From positions 1-19,276 of the forward strand of contig CAJUSM010000059.1 of assembly GCA_910588935.1 (NCBI GenBank): DNA of 19,276 bases, written 5' to 3'. The stretch comes from an uncultured Oscillospiraceae bacterium (GTDB lineage: Bacteria; Bacillota; Clostridia; Oscillospirales; Acutalibacteraceae). Below are positions 14,387 to 19,276 of the stretch, piece by piece. The translations under genes were made by a program, and so were the position numbers. How positions within the stretch are numbered: position 1 is the first letter of the stretch; every line of letters starts with the position of its first letter. Below the pieces are notes generated by a model. It worked only from the letters and a program-made list of their open reading frames with translations. It ran no database searches and was not told the DNA's origin.

Positions 14387-15157
14387 ATGAATAAAGCACT
14401 GCGCAAAGCCGTTATCGCCGGCAACTGGAAAATGAACAAAACCCCCGCCGAGGCCAAGGAACTCATCGCCGCTATTGCACCCTTGGTAAAGGACGCGGGC
14501 TGTGAGGTTGTGGCCTGCACCCCCTTTGTGGATCTTTCCGCTGCTCAGGAAGCAGCCAACGGCACCAACATTCAGATTGGCGCGGAAAATTGCCATTGGG
14601 CCAAGTCCGGCGCGTTTACCGGCGAAATTTCCGCTGAGATGCTGGCCTCTATGGGCGTAAAAATTGTTATTATCGGGCACAGCGAGCGCCGCCAGTACTT
14701 TGGCGAGACCGATGTAACCGTTCACGACCGGGTACGGGCCGCTTTGGACGCCGGCCTTACCGTGATCCTCTGCGTAGGCGAAACTCTGGAGCAGCGGGAG
14801 CAGGGCATTACCAGCGAGCTGGTAGCCATGCAGACCAAGATTGCCCTGGGCGGCGTTACCGAGGAGGAGCTTAAGCGTGTTATCATCGCCTATGAGCCCG
14901 TGTGGGCCATTGGCACCGGCAAAACCGCAACCGCCCAGCAGGCCAATGAGGTTTGCGCCCTTATTCGCCAGACCATTAAGGAGCTTTATAACTCCGCTGC
15001 TGGAGACAGCATTACCATCCAGTACGGCGGCTCTATGAACGCAGCCAATGCCGCTGAGCTGCTGGCCCAGCCCGACGTAGACGGCGGCCTGATCGGCGGG
15101 GCCTCCCTGAAGCCCCAGGATTTCGCCACCATTGTGGACGCGGCCACTAAGGGCTAA
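14387..15157 (+). CDS. tpiA: Triose-phosphate isomerase
   Basis: TPI interconverts dihydroxyacetone phosphate and glyceraldehyde 3-phosphate. The start is ATG 14387 (MNKALRKAVIAGNWKMNKT), with GGAGG 10 nt upstream; a longer in-frame start at 14333 adds 18 unrelated residues and has no SD. The 256-aa length is normal. Catalytic residues are all present: N13 and K15 in GNWKMN, H98 in IIGHSERR, E170 in AYEPVWAIGTGKTAT (which also starts flexible loop 6), and the phosphate-binding QYGGSMNAANAAELL and GGLIGGASL. It sits between pgk and a tiny membrane-protein gene that begins 5 nt after its stop. Confidence 0.98.
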   Translation: MNKALRKAVIAGNWKMNKTPAEAKELIAAIAPLVKDAGCEVVACTPFVDLSAAQEAANGTNIQIGAENCHWAKSGAFTGEISAEMLASMGVKIVIIGHSERRQYFGETDVTVHDRVRAALDAGLTVILCVGETLEQREQGITSELVAMQTKIALGGVTEEELKRVIIAYEPVWAIGTGKTATAQQANEVCALIRQTIKELYNSAAGDSITIQYGGSMNAANAAELLAQPDVDGGLIGGASLKPQDFATIVDAATKG

Positions 15158-15162
15158 AAATC

Positions 15163-15399
15163 ATGAAAAACAGTCTGAAGCAGTATGTCTGCACCCTGCT
15201 TCTGGCAGCGGCCCTGTTCATCACCGCTCGGTATCTCTCCGCGGCGGCTCTGGCTGCCGGTTCCTTTGGCGATTCGGGAATCTGGAAAAACTCCCTAAAC
15301 ACCTTGGGGCCCTTTCTTCCGGCTATGGCCTTGCTCTGCCTGGGGGGCGGGCTGGCTCTGCTGGCTGTGGATCTGATTAGGTCTATGCGTAAAAAGTAA
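15163..15399 (+). CDS. Small two-TM membrane protein in glycolytic cluster
   Basis: A 78-aa protein, MKNSLKQYVCTLLLAAALF onward, with two hydrophobic segments, about residues 8-32 (VCTLLLAAALFITARYL) and 49-71 (FLPAMALLCLGGGLALLAVDL), and a positively charged tail (RSMRKK). That predicts both ends in the cytosol. It begins 5 nt after the tpiA stop with only AAGGG as a possible SD, so it is likely translated by coupling, and it ends 24 nt before gpmI. I recognise no family. Its frame and positive-inside charge pattern make it a credible gene rather than chance. Confidence 0.65.
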   Translation: MKNSLKQYVCTLLLAAALFITARYLSAAALAAGSFGDSGIWKNSLNTLGPFLPAMALLCLGGGLALLAVDLIRSMRKK

Positions 15400-15423
15400 A
15401 AGCGAAAGGAAAATATTGGCAAA

Positions 15424-16935
15424 ATGAAAAAACCTTTAGTTTTGATGATTTTGGATGGCTTTGGCATTGCCCCAGACGAAGGCAACGCTATTGTCAGCGC
15501 CAATACCCCAAACCTAGACCGTATTCTTAAAGAAAACCCTGTTACCAAAATTGGCGCCTCTGGTATGGACGTGGGCCTGCCTGACGGCCAGATGGGCAAC
15601 TCTGAGGTGGGCCACACCAACATCGGCGCAGGCCGTATTGTGTACCAGGAGCTGACCCGGATTACCAAATCTGCCCGGGAAGGGGATATGGAAAAGAACG
15701 AGGCCTTGGTAACCGCCATAACCTCTGCCAAGGAAAAGGGCAAGGCTCTCCATTTTATGGGCCTTTTGTCCGATGGAGGCGTGCACAGCCACAACACCCA
15801 CCTGTATGCCATGGTAGAAATGGCAAAGAAGATGGGCCTCACCAAGGTATTTGTCCACTGTTTTCTGGACGGCCGGGATGTGCCCCCTTCCAGCGGCAAG
15901 GGCTATGTGGCCGAGCTGGTGGACCGGCTGGAAGAGATTGGCGTGGGCAAGGTAGCCACTGTGATGGGCCGCTATTATGCCATGGACCGGGATAACCGCT
16001 GGGAACGGGTGGAAAAAGCATACGCCGCCATGGTTTACGGCGAGGGCCTTACCGCCGACTGCCCCATTTGCGCTGTACAGAATTCCTACAACAGCGAAGT
16101 AACCGACGAATTTGTGGTGCCTACTGTGTGTAAGGGCGCTGAGCCCGTACAGGCCGGCGATTCTATTATTTTCTACAATTTCCGGCCAGACCGGGCCCGA
16201 GAGATCACCCGCACCTTTGTGGATCCGGATTTCTCCGGCTTTGAACGCCGGAACGGCTTCTTCCCTGTTCACTATGTATGCATGACCCAGTATGACGCCA
16301 CCATGCCTAACGTGGATGTGGCCTATAAGCCAGAATCGCTATCTAACACCTTTGGCGAGTATCTCTCCAACCAGGGCATGACCCAGCTGCGCATTGCTGA
16401 AACCGAGAAATATGCCCATGTCACTTTCTTCTTTAATGGCGGCGTAGAAAAGCAGTATCCTGGCGAAGACCGGATTTTGGTAAAGTCTCCCGCTGTGGCC
16501 ACTTACGACCTTCAGCCGGAGATGAGCGCCTATGAGGTTACCGATAAGATGGTAGAGGCTGTAAAATCTGGCAAGTATGACGCTTTGATTTTGAATTACG
16601 CCAACTGCGACATGGTAGGTCATACCGGCGTATTTGAGGCAGCTGTAAAGGCTGTAGAGGCTGTGGACACCTGTATTGGCCGGGTAGAGGCAGCTGTAAA
16701 GGAAATGGGTGGCTGTATTCTGCTTACCGCCGACCACGGCAACGCGGACAAGATGGTGGACGAGGACGGCACGCCCTTTACCGCCCATACCACCAACCCT
16801 GTTCCCTTCTGCGTAATCAACCACCCCTGTGAGCTACGGGAAGGCGGCGTTCTGGCGGATATAGCCCCCACCATGCTGAAGGTGCTGGGCCTGCCCCAGC
16901 CCACCGAGATGACAGGAAAGAGCATTATTCAATAA
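15424..16935 (+). CDS. gpmI: 2,3-bisphosphoglycerate-independent phosphoglycerate mutase
   Basis: This Mn-dependent enzyme converts 3-phosphoglycerate to 2-phosphoglycerate through a phosphoserine intermediate. The 503-aa length is normal. Visible active-site elements: LMILDGFGI with metal ligand D11, GQMGNSEVGHTNIGAGR with the nucleophile S60, the substrate-binding SDGGVHSHNTH and DGRDVPPSSG loops, NYANCDMVGHTG, and TADHGNADKM (about 434-443) with further metal ligands, then HTTNPVPF. AAAGGA lies 13 nt before the ATG, rather long spacing. The same CGAAAGGAA box precedes trmL and the pentapeptide gene. It completes the lower-glycolysis steps encoded here; eno is not in the window. Confidence 0.98.
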   Translation: MKKPLVLMILDGFGIAPDEGNAIVSANTPNLDRILKENPVTKIGASGMDVGLPDGQMGNSEVGHTNIGAGRIVYQELTRITKSAREGDMEKNEALVTAITSAKEKGKALHFMGLLSDGGVHSHNTHLYAMVEMAKKMGLTKVFVHCFLDGRDVPPSSGKGYVAELVDRLEEIGVGKVATVMGRYYAMDRDNRWERVEKAYAAMVYGEGLTADCPICAVQNSYNSEVTDEFVVPTVCKGAEPVQAGDSIIFYNFRPDRAREITRTFVDPDFSGFERRNGFFPVHYVCMTQYDATMPNVDVAYKPESLSNTFGEYLSNQGMTQLRIAETEKYAHVTFFFNGGVEKQYPGEDRILVKSPAVATYDLQPEMSAYEVTDKMVEAVKSGKYDALILNYANCDMVGHTGVFEAAVKAVEAVDTCIGRVEAAVKEMGGCILLTADHGNADKMVDEDGTPFTAHTTNPVPFCVINHPCELREGGVLADIAPTMLKVLGLPQPTEMTGKSIIQ

Positions 16936-16977
16936 ATAAATTCCATCTTTCCTTCCCTCACTCTAGGAGGTGTTTCT

Positions 16978-17313
16978 ATGGTTGCAACGGAGTTCCTGGG
17001 CCTAATCATTTTTCTGGTAGTCAGTTTGGGATTGGTAGGCTTAGCCATCCCCTTGTGCATGGGCAAGTGCGCCAGAATCATTGCCGGGTACAGCACCATG
17101 ACGCCAGAGGAGAGAGCCCATTGGGACGGCCCTGGCTTAGCAAAATTTACGGGAAAAATCCTGTTGATCATTGGATTGGCTACGGCAGCGTATGGAGCGG
17201 GGCTCTTTTGCCTTGGCCTAGTATGGCTTACCTGGATTTACCTGGCAGTGGTGTTAGGCCTGAGCATTTTTGCCGTAATCTACTGCAACACTGGGAAACG
17301 GTTTCAAAAATAA
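16978..17313 (+). CDS. DUF3784-type membrane protein
   Basis: A 111-aa protein with three hydrophobic helices, about residues 5-28 (FLGLIIFLVVSLGLVGLA), 56-80 and 83-105. Between the first and second lies the DUF3784-like motif GKCARIIAGYSTMTPEERA, followed by a conserved-looking short cytosolic segment. DUF3784 proteins are small membrane proteins of Firmicutes with no assigned function. The SD TAGGAGGTG is strong and 42 nt separate the gene from gpmI, so it could be read from the glycolytic transcript. It ends just before a very stable terminator shared with the convergent lipoprotein gene. Confidence 0.8.
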   Translation: MVATEFLGLIIFLVVSLGLVGLAIPLCMGKCARIIAGYSTMTPEERAHWDGPGLAKFTGKILLIIGLATAAYGAGLFCLGLVWLTWIYLAVVLGLSIFAVIYCNTGKRFQK

Positions 17314-17349
17314 AATGGGAACCCCTATTTTAAAATATGCCCTTGTAAA

Positions 17350-17390
17350 AAACCAGGGGCCCATGGTTTTTTGCCATGGGCCCCTGGTTT
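17350..17390. terminator. Perfect 17-bp bidirectional terminator stem
   Basis: AAACCAGGGGCCCATGG (17350-17366) and its exact complement CCATGGGCCCCTGGTTT (17374-17390) enclose a 7-nt loop TTTTTTG. It separates the convergent DUF3784 and lipoprotein genes. The A-tract and T-tract at the ends serve both directions. Confidence 0.85.
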
Positions 17391-17408
17391 CCACTTTAGG
17401 TGTAAAAC

Positions 17409-17834
17409 TTAAACCATAATCTCCGCCTGGAATCCGTTCGTGCTATTCCCTGTAACCCGCACCGTGTGGCTGGCGCCAATTTGGGCCGGCATTTCAACCC
17501 GCTGGGTTACGCCGATCTCTTGCTCCCCGCCCTGGTCATACAGGTGCAGCTCTAGGGCAAAATTGGTATATTCCCTGCCGTCTTTCCCCCAGCGCTTCAG
17601 GTCCTGCTCAGAAAACATCTGAAACAGATCCCGTTTTCCCTTTAAGGTATCCTGACCGTAGTCGTCCAGACCGCCCATGCATAGATACTCCCCATCCACA
17701 TAGGCCACGTAATCAATACGGTATACCTCTTCGCTATCGCAAAGGAACTGGACTGTAAGGGCATTGGGGTCGCTGTGGACCCCACAGCTGGTAAAAACCA
17801 AGAAGGCAACCAAAAGCACGCATAACTTTTTCAT
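17409..17834 (-). CDS. Small lipoprotein of unknown function
   Basis: The start is ATG 17834 (MKKLCVLLVAFLVFTSCGV), with GGGAGGTG upstream; the GTG three codons earlier is part of the SD. The 141-aa product has a short basic N-terminus, a hydrophobic core and a lipobox-like FTSC with the modified Cys at residue 17. The Phe at -3 is less usual than Leu, but the overall signal is good. The mature part (HSDPNALTVQFLCDSEEVY and onward) is soluble, beta-rich and acidic, without a family I recognise. It would be anchored on the outer face of the membrane. TATAAT on the minus strand at 17922-17917 is a possible promoter. Confidence 0.8.
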   Translation of the reverse strand: MKKLCVLLVAFLVFTSCGVHSDPNALTVQFLCDSEEVYRIDYVAYVDGEYLCMGGLDDYGQDTLKGKRDLFQMFSEQDLKRWGKDGREYTNFALELHLYDQGGEQEIGVTQRVEMPAQIGASHTVRVTGNSTNGFQAEIMV

Positions 17835-17978
17835 AGTGATCACCTCCCACCAAAATGGGTTTTATCGTTTCTACTGTCCTTTTCACCTAGATACAGGGCA
17901 GCAAGCTTATGGTATGATTATACATACGATTTCTTAACAGAAGCCCCACTGAGTGTTTACATTTCTCTTACAGAAAGG

Positions 17979-18013
17979 GCCTGGCTGCCATTTTTAGACA
18001 GCCAGGCTCCTTT
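17979..18013. terminator. Hairpin terminator between lipoprotein and P-II-like gene
   Basis: GCCTGGCTG (17979-17987) pairs with CAGCCAGGC (17999-18007) around an 11-nt loop, followed by TCCTTTTT on the plus strand and CCTTTCTG on the minus strand. It lies just after the stop of the minus-strand P-II-like gene. Confidence 0.7.
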
Positions 18014-18019
18014 TTCCAG

Positions 18020-18366
18020 TCAGTTCTCCTCAGCGTCATCCATCAGTTCCCCAAGGCCTAAGGCATCGTCAATTGGCGGGGAAACCACCAAGCCTTGGGC
18101 TTGGCTGCGCATTCCGCATTCCTCGCTGATGGCTTTCATTATAGCCAGCGTTTTTTCCGCGCTGGAAATAATCAGGATCATTTCCTTTTCTTCCTGCACA
18201 TGAAACCCCCAAAAGCTAACGGTTTCTTTGCTGCTGTCTACCACGTGGCGGCTGTGGAGCACCGAGCCTCCCCCAGCCCCGGCGGCCCTGGCCGCGTCCA
18301 TTACCTGCTCGCTGTAGCCCTGGTTCACCACAGCGGCAATGAGAGCATATGCTTACAGTTAGTCAT
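18020..18366 (-). pseudogene. P-II-family-like protein, frameshifted near the start
   Basis: The long frame (18331 down to 18020) reads VNQGYSEQVMDAARAAGAG and on through SFWGFHVQEEKEMILIISS, the pattern of P-II-like regulators related to GlnB, which sense metabolites. It lacks an ATG. Upstream, ATG 18366, with SD GGGGAG, opens MTNCKHML and then runs out of frame at CTCTCATT (18345-18338). If one base were restored (CTCCTCATT) the frame would read MLLIAAVVNQGYSE, the expected first beta strand. So this is a 1-nt deletion or 2-nt insertion. Initiation at GTG 18331 could still make a protein missing the first strand, but that would probably not fold. A sequencing error is possible. Confidence 0.75.
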
Positions 18367-18730
18367 AGCGGTCTCCCCGCCAGCAATGGGCTGAAGCATT
18401 TTAAAAATGGCGGCGCTTCTGGTTTCTCTGGGCCGCTGACTGGGACAGCAGGCGCCACTTTGCTATAGAGATGAGCCGATTGGCATCTGCTGCTATTCCC
18501 GGAACTGGCTGAAACCGCTGGAAAATTGTTTAGGGAGGCCTAGGGAGTAAAGGAATGACAGCCTGTTCCACAGGAGGGATGAAAAATTCAGGCATCACAA
18601 AACGGGGGCCGAAGCACCCCATTGCCGGATTCCCCACATCCCTTCATTTGTAGGCTTGTCAAACAAATTGGACGATGAATAGGGAGAGAAAGCCAGTTGA
18701 GAGGTTTCATCGGTAAGCTGTGGGGAACCA
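18367..18730. other. Eroded spacer between P-II-like gene and transposase remnant
   Basis: No credible gene was found here. On the minus strand, a frame reading RSAAIFKMLQPIAGGETAM runs into the P-II-like start, but I cannot place it in a family. The open frame that continues from the transposase remnant to 18588 diverges from transposase sequence below about 18733 (after QVDVKVVP). Confidence 0.35.
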
Positions 18731-19027
18731 CTTTCACATCCACCTGGATGCGCTCTCCTGGATAGGCTATCTGCCCATAAGGCTTGGGAACGTAAGTCTT
18801 TTTTTCTCGGGAAACATCCCCAGCTTGCGCATGACGCAAAACAGACTCTCGGGCCGCCGGGACTGGCAGGCCAGGGATTCTACACTCCCGCCCCAAAGCG
18901 GTTTCCAGAAGTAGATGTATGACCTGCCTTTGTTATACTTTCGGCTGGCTCGGCTTACTCCATATTTCTCTGTGCACTTCATTAGGGATTGCCTATACGC
19001 CATATCTTGTGTTATACTTTTACTCAT
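18588..19027 (-). pseudogene. DDE integrase-core transposase remnant
   Basis: Start ATG 19027 (MSKSITQDMAYRQSLMKCT) with SD GAGGAGG 11 nt upstream. The N-terminal helix-turn-helix region continues EKYGVSRASRKYNKGRSYIYFW to VESLACQSRRP, then jumps straight to ESLFCVMRKLGMFPEKK. As I recall, intact relatives carry a further stretch of about 35-40 residues between these, so an internal deletion is likely. A frameshift at the A-rich tract near 18797-18806 is followed, in another frame, by TYVPKPYGQIAYPGERIQVDVKVVP, the start of the DDE catalytic domain. After about 18733 the similarity ends, so no catalytic triad remains. It belongs to the IS481/IS3-like integrase-type transposases common in gut Clostridia. 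It cannot be active. Confidence 0.75.
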
Positions 19028-19185
19028 AAAGGATATAACCTCCTCTCGGTACTGTTCAGTGTGGTAACTCCACTTTATCCGTTTTGCCCTCATACTTCTA
19101 CCTTTTTCTTCCTTCTCTGTCTAATTTGTGTTGTACTCCTACAATGTGGCCCTGTCACATCCCTCACGCCCGTCTCATAAAAAAG

Positions 19186-19248
19186 TGGTATAATAATGCA
19201 GGGTGAAGAAAATGGGAAAATTTTCGTAGACTTCGCTTCGCGAAGTCT
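19186..19248 (+). promoter_or_regulatory. Rightward promoter and hairpin at window edge
   Basis: TGG-TATAAT (19186-19194) is an extended -10. Downstream, AGACTTCGC-TTC-GCGAAGTCT (19228-19248) is a perfect 9-bp stem with a 3-nt loop, followed by TACCTTTC. The controlled gene would lie past the right edge. The hairpin could be a leader structure or part of a dispersed repeat. Confidence 0.4.
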
Positions 19249-19276
19249 TACCTTTCTCAAAGGCTGCGGGGTGTGG

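Noticed and set aside
15147..15899. 250-codon minus-strand open frame across tpiA end and gpmI
   Set aside because: It spans three well-supported plus-strand genes and shows no family features.
1..19276. tRNA, rRNA, CRISPR or prophage attachment sites
   Set aside because: No cloverleaf, rRNA segment, regularly spaced repeat or att-like duplication was found by reading both strands.

Overview
The window (about 19.3 kb, GC-rich for a Firmicute) looks like the chromosome of an anaerobic, low-spore-signal Clostridia member, most likely Oscillospiraceae/Ruminococcaceae or a close family. Reasons: strong AGGAGG-type Shine-Dalgarno (SD) sites, extended -10 promoters (TGnTATAAT), a zinc-ribbon (C+) L28, a site-2 protease placed directly upstream of scpA, a DUF3784-type membrane protein, and a P-II-like protein plus integrase-type transposase remnants familiar from gut Clostridia. 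The assignment is from protein style only.

Layout. 1-1268 (minus): a site-2 protease gene followed by scpA, which runs off the left edge. 1398-1765 (plus): rpmB (ribosomal L28) behind a strong promoter and an unusually structured leader. 1758-2579 (minus): an MscS-type channel. 2751-4778 (plus): a cytosolic protein with an unknown N-terminal domain, an acidic linker and a C-terminal run of MORN repeats, ending at a strong shared terminator. 4788-4979 (minus): a small glycine-rich YtxH-like protein. 5299-6432 (plus): trmL followed by a Qnr-like pentapeptide-repeat protein. 6564-10746 (plus): an ABC ATPase and a giant FtsX-type permease with a long extracellular coiled-coil hairpin, followed by a P-loop kinase-like gene (10765-11373).

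11374-12600 is decaying DNA: a GNAT acetyltransferase pseudogene with a lost start, a frameshift and a nonsense codon, then unrecognised coding-like remnants. 12631-16935 is a glycolytic cluster, pgk - tpiA - small two-TM protein - gpmI, which turns 1,3-bisphosphoglycerate into 2-phosphoglycerate and balances the triose phosphates; gap and eno are not in view. It is followed by a DUF3784 membrane protein (16978-17313) and a perfect 17-bp terminator stem.

17409-19276 is again partly eroded: a small lipoprotein (minus), a P-II-like gene with a frameshifted 5' end, and a truncated, internally deleted DDE transposase. I found no tRNA, rRNA or CRISPR array. No clearly new multi-gene system is visible. 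The best leads are the rpmB leader, the coiled-coil ABC exporter, the Qnr-like protein, the MORN protein, and SD sites held inside small hairpins at several starts.
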